Origin: Streptomyces sp. CoH27
GTDB taxonomy: Bacteria; Actinomycetota; Actinomycetes; Streptomycetales; Streptomycetaceae
DNA: 64,000 nucleotides
Assembly: GCF_020181035.1 (NCBI RefSeq)
Contig: NZ_JAIQYY010000014.1
Coordinates: forward strand, 1 to 64,000
Direction: 5' to 3'
Position numbers and translations under genes: made by a program. Below the pieces are notes generated by a model. The model worked only from the letters and a program-made list of their open reading frames with translations. It was not told the origin of the DNA and did no database searches. Of the stretch, positions 26,344-35,374 are shown in pieces; the stretch's first letter is position 1, and each line of letters starts with the position of its first letter.

Positions 26344-26457
26344 GCCCAGTTGTAGGGGGGCGGAATTTGTCACCGGCGTCGCTCGACGCTGAACTGGGCG
26401 GATAGTGTGAGCGACCCGGTGCACCTCGCCGCGAGGTCCCTGTGGGGGTCGTGCACC
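26344..26457 (+). repeat. Inverted repeats in the leader region of the second LCP gene
   Basis: GCCCAGTT (26344-26351) is mirrored by AACTGGGC (26392-26399), and further on GGTGCAC (26418-26424) by GTGCACC (26451-26457). A GATAGT -10-like box (26401-26406) lies between the two pairs. The first pair could be an operator over the promoter and the second a leader hairpin. The evidence is pattern only. Confidence 0.35.
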
Positions 26458-26527
26458 GATTCACCGAGACCCGAGCGCCTTTGAGGGGGAAGGCGCCGCG
26501 TGCCCCCGACGGAGGATTCGGACAACC

Positions 26528-28291
26528 GTGGACGCGCAAGGCCGTGGGCGGGCGGACAACATCGACCCCGCCGACCAGTGGGTACTCAATCCGAACACCG
26601 GCGAATACGAACTGCGACTGAGCACTTCCGCACCGCAGTCGTCGGTCCCGGGCCCCCGCAGACCCGCCTCCCGGGGCGGCACCGGTGCGCCGCGCCGGCG
26701 GGACGACTCCAAACCCGGCGAGACCCGGGAGATGAGCGCGGTGCGCGCCGGGAACGTACCGCCGCCGCGCTCGGCCCGGCGCCGCGGCGGCGAGCCGGAG
26801 GCCCCGCAGGGGCGGCGGGCGGCGCGGCGGCCGGCGAAGAAGAAGTCGAAGGCGAAGAAAATACTGGCGTGGACGGCAGGCGGCACGGCGTTCGTGCTGG
26901 TCGCCGTCGGCACCGCCGGCTATCTGTACCTCAAGCACCTTGAGGGCAACATCAGCTCGACCGACGTCGGTGACGCGGGTTCCAAGGGCTTCAGCAAGGA
27001 CGAGGCCTTCAACTTGCTGGTCATCGGCACCGACAAGCGCACCGGCAAGGGCAACGAGGGCTACGGCGACAAGGGCAGCGTCGGGCACGCGGACACCGAC
27101 ATCCTGCTGCACGTGTCGAAGGACCGGACGAACGCCACCGCGATGAGCATCCCGCGCGACCTCATCGTCAACGTCCCGGACTGTCCGACGAAGCAGCCGG
27201 ACGGCAGCACCAAGGTGATCCCCGGCACGGAGAACGTGCGCTTCAACACCAGCCTCGGCCAGGACGGCCGCGACCCGGGCTGCACCATGCGCACCGTGGA
27301 GGAGGTCACCGGCATCCATGTGGACCACTTCATGATGGCCGACTTCAACGCGGTGAAGACCCTGTCGAGCGCGGTCGGCGGCGTCGAGGTGTGCGTCACG
27401 CACCCGGTGAACGACAAGGAGTCCCATCTGAAGCTGCCCGCGGGCAAGTCGCGGGTGTCGGGCGAGCAGGCCCTGGCCTTCGTGCGCACCCGGCACAGCT
27501 TCGGCAACCACGGCGACCTGGACCGCATCAAGGTCCAGCAGCAGTTCCTGGGCTCGCTGATGCGTGAGATGTCCTCCAGTGACACCCTCACCAACCCCTC
27601 GAAGCTGCTGGACCTCGCGGAGGCGGCGACCAAGGCGCTCACCGTCGACACCGGCATCGACAGCATCAGCACCCTCAAGGACATGGCGCTGGAGATCAAG
27701 AAGGTCCCGACGAAGAACATCTCCTTCGTGACCGTGCCCGTGCTCGACAACCCGGCCGACGGCGCCGTCCACAAGACGGTCATCGTCAACCAGACCGCCG
27801 CCCCTCAGGTCTTCGACGCCATCAAGAGCGACGTCTCCTTCACCGAGGTGAAGAAGCAGCAGAAGCAGGCGAAGGACGCCCAGGCCGCGCAGCTCAACGG
27901 CGCCAGGTCCGCGCCGTCCGACGTACGGGTGCGGATCCTCAACGGCGGTGCCCAGCCGGGCAGCGCGCAGGAGACCCTGTCCTGGCTGCAGACCTCCAAG
28001 GGCGTGCTGAAGTCGGAGAACGCGGGCAACGCACCGGCGGAACTGAAGAACACCACGCTGGAGTACGCCCCCGACCAGGCCGCCCAGGCGCGGGAACTGG
28101 CCGCGCTGATGGGGCTGCCCGGCTCGGCGCTCAAGCCCGGCAAGAGCGTGATCAACTCCCAGGGCCTGCCGGCGATGACACTGACCCTGGGCAAGGACTT
28201 CAAGGGCGCGGGCGTCTCGCTCACCGCTCCGGCGAAGGCACCGAAGGTCGACGGGGCGTCCACGGCCAGCGAGGCCAAGTGCGCCTCATAG
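26528..28291 (+). CDS. LCP family protein with C-terminal LytR_C domain, second of five
   Basis: This 587-residue protein has a long basic, disordered cytosolic N-terminus (about 1-110, ending KKKSKAKKILAW), one membrane segment (about 112-134) and the LCP core (about 155-400: NLLVIGTDKRTGKGNEGYG, TAMSIPRDLIVNVPD, HFMMADFNAVKTLSSAVGGV, ALAFVRTRHSFGNHGDLDR). After this comes an extra C-terminal LytR_C domain (about 455-560: VRVRILNGGAQPGSAQETLS). It acts as a cell-wall glycopolymer ligase like its neighbours. The GTG start has GGAGG 10 nt upstream. A hairpin terminator follows the gene. Confidence 0.93.
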   Translation: MDAQGRGRADNIDPADQWVLNPNTGEYELRLSTSAPQSSVPGPRRPASRGGTGAPRRRDDSKPGETREMSAVRAGNVPPPRSARRRGGEPEAPQGRRAARRPAKKKSKAKKILAWTAGGTAFVLVAVGTAGYLYLKHLEGNISSTDVGDAGSKGFSKDEAFNLLVIGTDKRTGKGNEGYGDKGSVGHADTDILLHVSKDRTNATAMSIPRDLIVNVPDCPTKQPDGSTKVIPGTENVRFNTSLGQDGRDPGCTMRTVEEVTGIHVDHFMMADFNAVKTLSSAVGGVEVCVTHPVNDKESHLKLPAGKSRVSGEQALAFVRTRHSFGNHGDLDRIKVQQQFLGSLMREMSSSDTLTNPSKLLDLAEAATKALTVDTGIDSISTLKDMALEIKKVPTKNISFVTVPVLDNPADGAVHKTVIVNQTAAPQVFDAIKSDVSFTEVKKQQKQAKDAQAAQLNGARSAPSDVRVRILNGGAQPGSAQETLSWLQTSKGVLKSENAGNAPAELKNTTLEYAPDQAAQARELAALMGLPGSALKPGKSVINSQGLPAMTLTLGKDFKGAGVSLTAPAKAPKVDGASTASEAKCAS

Positions 28292-28300
28292 GTAACCCTT

Positions 28301-28340
28301 CGGGCCCGTCGTGCGTCTAACCCGACGCGGGACGGGCCCG
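28301..28340 (+). terminator. Terminator between the second and third LCP genes
   Basis: CGGGCCCGTC (28301-28310) pairs with GACGGGCCCG (28331-28340), with further partial pairing inside the loop (TGCGTC/GACGCG), and TTTC follows. It lies 10 nt beyond the stop codon. It also argues against the ATG at 28345 as start of the next gene, because the stem would occupy its ribosome site. Confidence 0.75.
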
Positions 28341-28374
28341 TTTCATGGCGCGAGGGTGGGGAGGGCAGGAAGCT

Positions 28375-30051
28375 TTGGCGCAGAGCGATGTGTGGGAAGA
28401 CGCGCGGGGAGACATGCGGGGCGAGGCTCCCGCGGGGGACGACACGATGTCGCTCACGCCGCGGTCCTCGGAAGCGGCGGAGGGCTCCGGCCGGCATGGC
28501 GGCGGACGAGGCGGAGGCGGCGTGCAGACCGACCGGCCGCGGCGCAGACGGCGCGCTCTGCGCTGGTCGGCGACCGTGCTCGCGGTGGTCATACTCGGTA
28601 CGGCGGGCGCCGGTTATCTGTACTACGAGCACCTCAACGGCAACATCCAGAAGGGCGCGCGCAGCAGCGGCGACGGCAAGGCACAGAAGACCGCGCCGAA
28701 CGCCGCCGGGCAGACGCCGCTGAACATCCTGCTGATCGGCTCGGACAGCCGTAACTCGGCCGAGAACCTGAGGCTCGGCGGCAGCAGGTCCAGCGTCGGC
28801 GGCCCCCCGAACGCGGACGTGCAGATGCTCATCCACCTCTCGGCGGACCGCAAGAGCGCCGCCATGGTGAGCATCCCCCGGGACACCCGTGTCGACATCC
28901 CCCCGTGCAAGGACCCCGACACCGGCAAGTCGTACCCGGCGACGAACGACATCATCAACACCACCCTGGGCCGGGGCGGGGCCGGCTGCACGCTGTCCAC
29001 CTGGGAGAACCTCACCGGGGTCTACATCGACCACTGGATGACGATCGACTTCTCGGGTGTGGTGCGGATGGCGGACGCCATCGGCGGGGTCGACGTCTGT
29101 GTGAAGCAGAACGTGTGGGACCACCCGACCCCGGCCCAGCCCGGCGGCTCCTGGCTGAAGATGACGGCCGGCACGCACAAGGTCAAGGGCGAGCAGGCAC
29201 TGCAGTGGCTGCGCACCCGGCACGCCTGGGGCAGCGACCCCCTGCGGGCCCGCGCCCAGCACATGTACCTGAACTCGATGATGCGCACGCTGCGGCAGCA
29301 GAACATCTTCACCGACACCGGGCGCCTGATGAACCTGGCCGAGGCGGCCACCAAGTCCCTGAAGGTGTCCGAGGAGATCGGCACCGTCAAGAAGCTGTAC
29401 GACCTGGGCATGGAGATGAAGTCGGTGCCGTCCGACCGCATCACGTCGGTGACGATGCCCAACCTCCCGGACCCGCAGGACCCCAGGAACCACGTGGTGC
29501 CGAACGCCACGGACGCCGACAAGCTGTGGCAGATGCTCCGCGACGACGTGCCGCTCGACAAGAACGGCGGCACGAGCGACTCCGGTACGAAGCAGGTCTC
29601 GGCCAAGCCCGCCCCGGCCAAGACGCCCTCGACGGAGCCGGGCCGGCTCGGGGTGCTGGTGCAGAACGGCACGCAGACCTCGACCGAGGCCGCCGTGCAG
29701 CACCGGGCGTCGGCGATCAGCGACGTCCTCGTACAGGCGGGCTACGCCAGGGCGGCGGCCGACACCTCGGGCGCGCAGTCGGCAAACAAGACGGTCGTGC
29801 AGTACCCGAGCGCGGACCTGCAGGGCGACGCCGAGGCCGTCGCCAAGGCCCTCGGGATCCCGACGAGTTCGGTGAAGCAGTCGACCGACGTGTCCGGAGT
29901 CACGGTCGTCGTCGGCGCGGACTGGCGCACCGGCACGTCGTATCCCAAGGAGTCGAAGCCGAAGGCCGGGGACATCCCGGACGGCACCGACGCCGTCAAC
30001 GGCGCGGACACGTCGAAGTGCATGGACGTGTACGGGCCCTACCGGTGGTGA
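28375..30051 (+). CDS. LCP family protein with C-terminal LytR_C domain, third of five
   Basis: The 558-residue product has a Gly/Arg-rich cytosolic N-terminus, one membrane segment (about 60-85), an LCP core (about 110-355: NILLIGSDSRNSAENLRLGG, AAMVSIPRDTRVDIPPCKD, WMTIDFSGVVRMADAIGGVD, ALQWLRTRHAWGSDPLRARA) and a LytR_C domain near 415-520. I chose TTG at 28375, with GGAGGGCAGGAAG just upstream, over ATG at 28345, which overlaps the preceding terminator. The central core is longer than in its neighbours. It is predicted to attach glycopolymers to peptidoglycan. Confidence 0.9.
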   Translation: MAQSDVWEDARGDMRGEAPAGDDTMSLTPRSSEAAEGSGRHGGGRGGGGVQTDRPRRRRRALRWSATVLAVVILGTAGAGYLYYEHLNGNIQKGARSSGDGKAQKTAPNAAGQTPLNILLIGSDSRNSAENLRLGGSRSSVGGPPNADVQMLIHLSADRKSAAMVSIPRDTRVDIPPCKDPDTGKSYPATNDIINTTLGRGGAGCTLSTWENLTGVYIDHWMTIDFSGVVRMADAIGGVDVCVKQNVWDHPTPAQPGGSWLKMTAGTHKVKGEQALQWLRTRHAWGSDPLRARAQHMYLNSMMRTLRQQNIFTDTGRLMNLAEAATKSLKVSEEIGTVKKLYDLGMEMKSVPSDRITSVTMPNLPDPQDPRNHVVPNATDADKLWQMLRDDVPLDKNGGTSDSGTKQVSAKPAPAKTPSTEPGRLGVLVQNGTQTSTEAAVQHRASAISDVLVQAGYARAAADTSGAQSANKTVVQYPSADLQGDAEAVAKALGIPTSSVKQSTDVSGVTVVVGADWRTGTSYPKESKPKAGDIPDGTDAVNGADTSKCMDVYGPYRW

Positions 30052-30069
30052 AGCCCTGCGGGCAGTAGC

Positions 30070-30109
30070 CGAAAAGGCCCCTCCCAGCGGTCTGGGAGGG
30101 GCCTTTTCG
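30070..30109. terminator. Strong bidirectional terminator
   Basis: An 18-bp perfect stem (30070-30087 with 30092-30109) encloses a 4-nt loop. AAAAGG begins one arm and CCTTTT ends the other, so each strand gives a hairpin followed by a U-run. It separates the converging third LCP gene and the GT2 gene. Confidence 0.9.
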
Positions 30110-30116
30110 GATGGGT

Positions 30117-31160
30117 TCAGTGCGAGCTGAGCACCGCGGGCCGCCGGGAGGCGATGACCTTCTTCGCCAGCGCCTTCGGGCTGGTCAGAAAGCCCCAGCC
30201 CCACGACATGTGCATGGTGGCGAGAGCCACCGGGATCTGCAGCCGGGCCGTCACCGACAGGCCCTTGCCCGCCGGGACGGAGCCGGCGGCGATCGCCGCG
30301 AGGTAGCCGACGGGGATCACGAAGCCCACGGGGCTCACCAGGGCGCCGACGACGATCCCGGCCGCTATCGCGCACACCGCGACCGGCGGGGCGAGGTAAC
30401 GCAGATTGATGGAGCCGGAGTGGTAGCGGGCGACGACGTGCCGCCAGCGGCCGTAGTCCTTGTACTGCTTGGCCAGCGCCTTCACACTCGGCCGGGGCCG
30501 GTACGACACCTTCAGCTCGGGCGAGAACCAGATCAGCCCGCCCGCCTCGCGGATGCGGAAGTTCAGCTCCCAGTCCTGGGCACGGATGAACTCCTCGTTG
30601 TAGCCGCCCTGCTGCTCCAGCGCCTCGCGCCGGAAGACACCGAGATAGACGGTCTCGGCGGGTCCGGCTTCCCCTCCCGTGTGGAAGGCGGCGTTGCCGA
30701 CCCCGATCTTCGAGGTCATGGCGGCCGCGACCGCCTGCTCCCAGGCGTTCTCGCCCTCGGCGTGCATGATGCCGCCGACGTTCTGCGCGCCGGTCTCCTC
30801 CAGGAGGCGGACGGCGGTGGCGATGTAGTTCGGCGAGAGCATGCCGTGGCCGTCGACCCGGACCACGATCGGGTGCCGGGAGGCCTTGATCGCCGCGTTC
30901 AGCGCGGCGGGCGTGCGGCCGCTGGGGTTCGGGACGGTGTGGACGCGCTTGCTTTCATTGGACGCAGTTTCTTTCACCAGCTCGGCGGCGATCTCGTCCG
31001 TGCGGTCCGTGGACGGACCGAGGGCGATCACGACCTCCATCTCGCCGGCGTACTCCTGCGCGAGGATCGCTTGGACGGCTCCGCGCAGATGCCGCTCCTC
31101 GTTGAGGACGGGCATGATCACGGAAACAGCGGGGAGTCGCACGTCGGGCTTGGCGTTCAT
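30117..31160 (-). CDS. GT2-family glycosyltransferase
   Basis: The 347-residue protein has a GT-A domain (about 10-245) with VSVIMPVLNEERHLRGAVQA, the DGHG metal-site equivalent in VVRVDGHGMLS, and RAQDWELNFRIREAGG. This is followed by two or three hydrophobic segments (about 255-320), so it is membrane-associated. It probably transfers sugar to a lipid carrier or builds an exported glycan that LCP enzymes then ligate, given its insertion between LCP genes. The acceptor and donor are unknown. The ATG at 31160 begins the recognised domain. Confidence 0.9.
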   Translation of the reverse strand: MNAKPDVRLPAVSVIMPVLNEERHLRGAVQAILAQEYAGEMEVVIALGPSTDRTDEIAAELVKETASNESKRVHTVPNPSGRTPAALNAAIKASRHPIVVRVDGHGMLSPNYIATAVRLLEETGAQNVGGIMHAEGENAWEQAVAAAMTSKIGVGNAAFHTGGEAGPAETVYLGVFRREALEQQGGYNEEFIRAQDWELNFRIREAGGLIWFSPELKVSYRPRPSVKALAKQYKDYGRWRHVVARYHSGSINLRYLAPPVAVCAIAAGIVVGALVSPVGFVIPVGYLAAIAAGSVPAGKGLSVTARLQIPVALATMHMSWGWGFLTSPKALAKKVIASRRPAVLSSH

Positions 31161-31288
31161 AGGGGCCTCACGTTACCGCGAACGGGGGACACCGGTGCGC
31201 GTCACCGGGGTGTGGGACCGGGCTGGAGATCGTATCGGCCTACCGTGCTCACGGATCCCACGTACGGCCTCGTCCGGAGGTGTCCCCC

Positions 31289-32803
31289 TTGGCCAGCCCG
31301 CCCCGGTCCCCCGCGCGTCCGCAGCGCCGACCACAGCCGCCCCGCCGTGTGCCGCGCCCGCCCGAGCGGCCCGTGCGCTCCGTTCGCGGACCGCGTCGGC
31401 CGCGCTGGGCCATGCGGGCGGTGTCCACCCTGTCCGTGGTGGTGCTCGCCTCGGCCGGGATCGGGCACGCGGTGATCAGCAGCCTGGACGCGGGCATCGC
31501 CCGGGTCGACGCGTTCAAGGACATGAAGAACCGGCCCCGGGCGGGTCACGGCATGAACGTGCTGCTGGTCGGCACCGACGGCCGCGACCGGATCACCGAG
31601 CAGGAGCGGCGCGCGTTCCGGCTGGGCGGGGCGGCCTGTCACTGCACGGACACGATGATGATCGTGCACATCTCGGAGAACCGGGATCGGGCCACCGTGG
31701 TGAGCCTGCCGCGCGACTCCTACGCCGAGGTACCCGCGCGGACCGACCCGGCCACCGGGCAGCAGCACCCGGCACACGCCATCAGGCTGAACGCCGCGTA
31801 CGCCGAGGGCGGCCCCCAGCTGACCATCCGCACGGTCGAGAACATGACCCATGTGAAGATCGACCACTATCTGGAGGTCGACTTCAGGAGCTTCATGAAG
31901 ACCGTGGACGTCCTCGGCGGAGTGAAGATCTGCACGCCGAACCCGCTGAAGGACGCGTACAGCGGCCTCGACCTCACACCCGGCACGCACAGCCTCACGG
32001 GCGGGCAGGCGCTGCAGTACGTACGCGCCCGGCACGTCGACGGCACGAGCGACCTGGGGCGGATGAAGCGGCAGCAGAGGTTCCTGGCCGCGCTGATCGA
32101 GAAGACCGCCTCCTCCGGGGTGCTGCTGAACCCGATGCGGTTCCGGGACGTGACCCGGGCGGTGCTCGGTTCGGTCCGCGCCGACGAGGGTTTCGGCACC
32201 GACGAGCTGCTCGACCTCGGCCGGGCCATGCGGGACTTCTCGCCCTCCTCGTCCGAGTTCACCACGGTGCCCATCGGGCAGCTGAACTACGACGTCAAGG
32301 GCCTCGGCTCGACCCTGAAGTGGGACCCGGCGAAGGCGGACCAGCTGTTCGCGTCCCTGCGTGACGACAAACCGCTCACCAAGGACCAGCCCTCGCCCCA
32401 GCATCACACCGGCCCGGCGTCGGCCCCGCCGGCGCCGGCGACCCCGGTGGAGGTGGATCCGGGGCAGGTCCGCGTCCAGGTGGAGAACGGCGCGGGGACC
32501 TCCGGGCTGGCCAGGCGGGTGGACGCCGCGCTGGCGGGGGCGGGGTTCGCGACGACGCACCGGCCGACGACGGCCGCATCTCATGTGCCGCACACCGTGA
32601 TCTCCTACGACCCCCGGTTCGACAAGTCAGCGCGGGCGCTGGCCGCCGCGCTGCCCGGGTCCGAGCTGCGGGCCGTTCCCGGCCAGGGGCAGCTGCTGAG
32701 GGTGACGGCCGGGGCGGACTTCAAGGACGTGCACAGGGTTCGGTTCGAGGATCCGGGCCAGCCCCAGCCGGCGCCGGTGCGCGGCAACGAGGTGGTGTGT
32801 TAG
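31289..32803 (+). CDS. LCP family protein with C-terminal LytR_C-like domain, fourth of five
   Basis: This 504-residue LCP protein has an Arg/Pro-rich cytosolic leader, a membrane segment (about 43-66) and an LCP core (about 90-330: NVLLVGTDGRDRITEQ, TMMIVHISENRDRATVVSL, YLEVDFRSFMKTVDVLGGV, ALQYVRARHVDGTSDLGRM). A LytR_C-like domain lies near 390-480 (VRVQVENGAGTSGLARRVD). A CHC tripeptide precedes the TDTMM strand. I chose TTG at 31289 because GGAGG ends 8 nt before it; the GTG at 31280 would abut that site. It diverges from the GT2 gene. Confidence 0.9.
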   Translation: MASPPRSPARPQRRPQPPRRVPRPPERPVRSVRGPRRPRWAMRAVSTLSVVVLASAGIGHAVISSLDAGIARVDAFKDMKNRPRAGHGMNVLLVGTDGRDRITEQERRAFRLGGAACHCTDTMMIVHISENRDRATVVSLPRDSYAEVPARTDPATGQQHPAHAIRLNAAYAEGGPQLTIRTVENMTHVKIDHYLEVDFRSFMKTVDVLGGVKICTPNPLKDAYSGLDLTPGTHSLTGGQALQYVRARHVDGTSDLGRMKRQQRFLAALIEKTASSGVLLNPMRFRDVTRAVLGSVRADEGFGTDELLDLGRAMRDFSPSSSEFTTVPIGQLNYDVKGLGSTLKWDPAKADQLFASLRDDKPLTKDQPSPQHHTGPASAPPAPATPVEVDPGQVRVQVENGAGTSGLARRVDAALAGAGFATTHRPTTAASHVPHTVISYDPRFDKSARALAAALPGSELRAVPGQGQLLRVTAGADFKDVHRVRFEDPGQPQPAPVRGNEVVC

Positions 32804-32836
32804 CACCCTGGAGGCGCCGGCCGCCCGGTGACTGGG

Positions 32837-32868
32837 GTGCCGGTCGGCTGGAGTGCCCGTCGGCTGGA
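32837..32868. repeat. Tandem 16-bp repeat between convergent genes
   Basis: Two adjacent 16-mers, GTGCCGGTCGGCTGGA and GTGCCCGTCGGCTGGA (one mismatch), lie just after the fourth LCP gene and end at the stop of the thioesterase gene. They are probably slippage-derived. Confidence 0.5.
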
Positions 32869-32871
32869 GTG

Positions 32872-33432
32872 CTAGTCCTCGAACCCTTCGGCCGCCCTCT
32901 GCTCCCGCAGCTCCCTGATCGCCCGCCGCCGCGCCAGCCGGTGAGTACGGCGGATCTGCGCCTCCTGGTACCGCCGCCGGTCCCGGTCGGTCTCCGGGAG
33001 CACCGGCGGGACGCGGCGTGGCTTGCCGTCGGCGTCGACGGCCGCGAAGACCAGGTAGGCCGAGCCGACCTGGGTGGGCGGGGCGGACTCGTTCCAGCGT
33101 TCGGCGAGGACGCGGACACCGACCTCCATGGAGGTGCGGCCGGTCCAGTTCACCTGGGCCTTCACATGGACCAGGTCGCCGACGCGGACCGGCTCCAGGA
33201 AGGCCATCTCGTCCATGGACGCGGTGACGGCGGGACCGCCGGAGTGGCGGCCGGCCACCGCGCCCGCCGCGTCGTCGACCAGCTTCATGATCACCCCGCC
33301 GTGCACCGTGCCCAGGAGGTTGGTGTCGTTGTGGGTCATGATGTGGCTGAGGGTGGTGCGCGAGGCGGACGTCGGCTTACCCGGAATGTCCACTTCCATG
33401 TCCGGTTCCGCGCCCGTGGCCTGGTCTGTCAT
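32872..33432 (-). CDS. Hotdog-fold acyl-CoA thioesterase
   Basis: The 186-residue cytosolic enzyme probably hydrolyses medium- or long-chain acyl-CoA. The single hotdog domain (about 20-140) shows HIMTHNDTNLLGTVHGGVIM with the catalytic-type Asn/Asp and HGG turn of the BFIT/YciA class, then MDEMAFLEPVRVGDLVHVKA. The last 40 residues are Arg-rich and helical. The ATG at 33432 follows GGAGG. It lies between two LCP genes but on the opposite strand, so it is probably unrelated to their function. Confidence 0.9.
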   Translation of the reverse strand: MTDQATGAEPDMEVDIPGKPTSASRTTLSHIMTHNDTNLLGTVHGGVIMKLVDDAAGAVAGRHSGGPAVTASMDEMAFLEPVRVGDLVHVKAQVNWTGRTSMEVGVRVLAERWNESAPPTQVGSAYLVFAAVDADGKPRRVPPVLPETDRDRRRYQEAQIRRTHRLARRRAIRELREQRAAEGFED

Positions 33433-33551
33433 GCCCTCCACCTTATGCCGATGTGACTTTCGCGGAATTTGTGTCAGCTTCGCAACAGCGCCGCCCTGAT
33501 TTTCCGACATCCCTTGTAAGCCACATGGCGGCGCCCTGCACACTGGGGCGC

Positions 33552-34880
33552 ATGAATGACTGGCCCGAGGGATGGTCCGACGACAACCGCGGACCCCGCT
33601 ACGGACGCGGGAGTGCCGGCGCGCAGCCGGACGGCGCCCAGGTGATGCGTCAGGTGCGGCGTGGCCCGGCGGTACCGCCCGGGCAGCGCTCGGCGTACGG
33701 CGACCCCGGCCCGGCGGCGCCGCCGTACGGGGCCGGTGTCCCGCAGCAGCCGTCGTACGTGGACGGGCAGGGACACGACGAGGGGGCCGGCTACGACAGC
33801 GGCTACAACACCGGGCAGGTCTACGGCGGCGGCCGGCGCGGCGGCGGCTTCGTACCCAACGACAACGACCCGGACCCGGAGCTCGACCGGTACCGGCCGC
33901 GTCCGAACTGGCGGCGGCGGATCAAGTGGACCGCGATCACGCTGGCGAGCGTGATCGTCATCACCTCGGTCGCGACCTACTTCTGGGCCGACTCCAAGCT
34001 GCGCCGCGAGGTCGATCTGTCCCAGGTGATCGACCGCCCGGCGTCGGGCTCGGGCACGAACTACCTGATCGTCGGCTCGGACAGCCGCGAGGGCATGTCC
34101 AAGGCGGACGAGCAGAAGCTGCACACCGGCTCCGCCGAGGGCAAGCGCACGGACTCGATGATGATCCTGCACGTCGGCGACAACGGGGACACGCTGGTCT
34201 CGCTGCCCCGCGACTCGAACGTGACCGTGCCGTCGTACAAGGGCTCGACGTCCGGGAAGGTCTATCCCGCCAGGGGCCGGCAGGAGAAGCTCAACGCGAC
34301 CTATGCCGAGGACGGACCGACGCTGCTGGTGCGCACGATCGAGGCCAACACCGGTCTGCACATCGACCACTACGTGGAGATCGGCTTCCAGGGCTTCGCG
34401 AACATCGTGGACGCGGTCGGCGGTGTCGAGATCAACATCGACAAGGGCTTCTCGGACAAGTGGTCCGGCGCGAACTTCAAGGCGGGCAAGCAGACGCTGA
34501 ACGGCGCGCAGGCCCTCGCCTTCGTCCGCACCCGGCACGCCTTCGCCGCGTCCGACCTGCAGCGCACCAAGAACCAGCAGAAGTTCCTGTCGGCACTGGC
34601 CCACCAGGTGGCCACCCCGTCGACGGTCCTGAACCCCTTCACGTTCTACCCGGTGATGGGCGCGGGTCTGGACTCCCTGATCGTCGACAAGGACATGTCC
34701 CTGTGGGACCTGGCCTCGATGTTCTGGGCGATGAAGGGCGTCCAGGGCGGCGGCGGCACGTCGCTGAACATGCCGATCTCCGGCTCCGTCGGCGGCAACC
34801 TCGTCTGGGACAAGGCGAAGGTCAAGACCCTGGTGGACGAGCTGAACAACGACCAGAAGGTCACCGTCTCCGGCAACTGA
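33552..34880 (+). CDS. LCP family protein, fifth of five
   Basis: The 442-residue protein has a long Gly/Tyr/Pro-rich cytosolic region (about 1-120), a membrane segment (about 123-146) and an LCP core (about 165-370: NYLIVGSDSREGMSKADEQ, TLVSLPRDSNVTVPSYKG, YVEIGFQGFANIVDAVGGV, ALAFVRTRHAFAASDLQR), without LytR_C domain. The start is set at ATG 33552. No Shine-Dalgarno site precedes it, and a CACACT -10-like box (33539-33544) ends 7 nt upstream, so the transcript is probably leaderless. It ends at a strong bidirectional terminator. Confidence 0.92.
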   Translation: MNDWPEGWSDDNRGPRYGRGSAGAQPDGAQVMRQVRRGPAVPPGQRSAYGDPGPAAPPYGAGVPQQPSYVDGQGHDEGAGYDSGYNTGQVYGGGRRGGGFVPNDNDPDPELDRYRPRPNWRRRIKWTAITLASVIVITSVATYFWADSKLRREVDLSQVIDRPASGSGTNYLIVGSDSREGMSKADEQKLHTGSAEGKRTDSMMILHVGDNGDTLVSLPRDSNVTVPSYKGSTSGKVYPARGRQEKLNATYAEDGPTLLVRTIEANTGLHIDHYVEIGFQGFANIVDAVGGVEINIDKGFSDKWSGANFKAGKQTLNGAQALAFVRTRHAFAASDLQRTKNQQKFLSALAHQVATPSTVLNPFTFYPVMGAGLDSLIVDKDMSLWDLASMFWAMKGVQGGGGTSLNMPISGSVGGNLVWDKAKVKTLVDELNNDQKVTVSGN

Positions 34881-34900
34881 GCCGGTCGTCGTACGAGGGC

Positions 34901-34932
34901 CGAGGGCACCCGTTTCCGTGCGGGTGCCCTCG
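34901..34932. terminator. Bidirectional terminator after the fifth LCP gene
   Basis: CGAGGGCACCCG (34901-34912) pairs perfectly with CGGGTGCCCTCG (34921-34932) across 8 nt. It lies between the stops of the converging LCP and copper-protein genes. Confidence 0.8.
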
Positions 34933-34956
34933 ACGCATTTCAGGCGGGTCCGGGGC

Positions 34957-35316
34957 TCACATGCCGGCGCCCGCCATGGCGCGGCACATCTCCGACGCGC
35001 GGCGACACGCGTCCGCGCACCGCTTCATCTGCGGGTCGTCCGGCATCCGCATACACGCCTCGACGCACATGTCGCACGCCGTGGCGCACATCGCGCACAT
35101 CTCGCCCGACATGGGCGAGCGGCGCATCATCATGTCGGCGCACATCCGAGTGGTCTCGGAGCAGTCCATGAGCGCCCGCATGATCTGCATCTGGGCCTGA
35201 CCGCCCATCTGCATGCAGGAACTCATGGTCTCCTCGCACATGCTGTGCGCGGTCATGCAGGCGTCGACGCAGTCCTGCATCTGCTGGGTCATGGGTGTCA
35301 TCGTGGGCTGGGCCAT
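34957..35316 (-). CDS. Csp-type four-helix-bundle copper-storage protein
   Basis: This 119-residue protein has 14 cysteines, mostly in CxxxC or CxxC spacing along predicted helices (CVDAC, CMTAHSMC, CAMCATACDMCVEAC, CADACRRASEMC). That matches the DUF326/Csp family, whose members line the core of a four-helix bundle with Cys to store many Cu(I) ions. There is no signal peptide, so it is the cytosolic Csp3-like form. The ATG at 35316 has AGGAGG just upstream. It lies 58 bp downstream of a secreted beta-propeller gene on the same strand and may share its transcript. Confidence 0.9.
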   Translation of the reverse strand: MAQPTMTPMTQQMQDCVDACMTAHSMCEETMSSCMQMGGQAQMQIMRALMDCSETTRMCADMMMRRSPMSGEMCAMCATACDMCVEACMRMPDDPQMKRCADACRRASEMCRAMAGAGM

Positions 35317-35374
35317 GGCTCCTCCTGGGGGAAGGGGGGATGCTCGACGGGTCCCCGCGTGCTTCCGTCCTATG

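Noticed and set aside
24656..27772. Minus-strand open frame of about 1038 codons through the LCP region
   Set aside because: It is antisense to two well-defined LCP genes and has the His/Arg/Pro-rich look of a shadow frame.
28345..28374. ATG at 28345 as start of the third LCP gene
   Set aside because: The terminator stem of the previous gene ends 4 nt before it, so no ribosome site could be free; TTG at 28375 has a good Shine-Dalgarno site.
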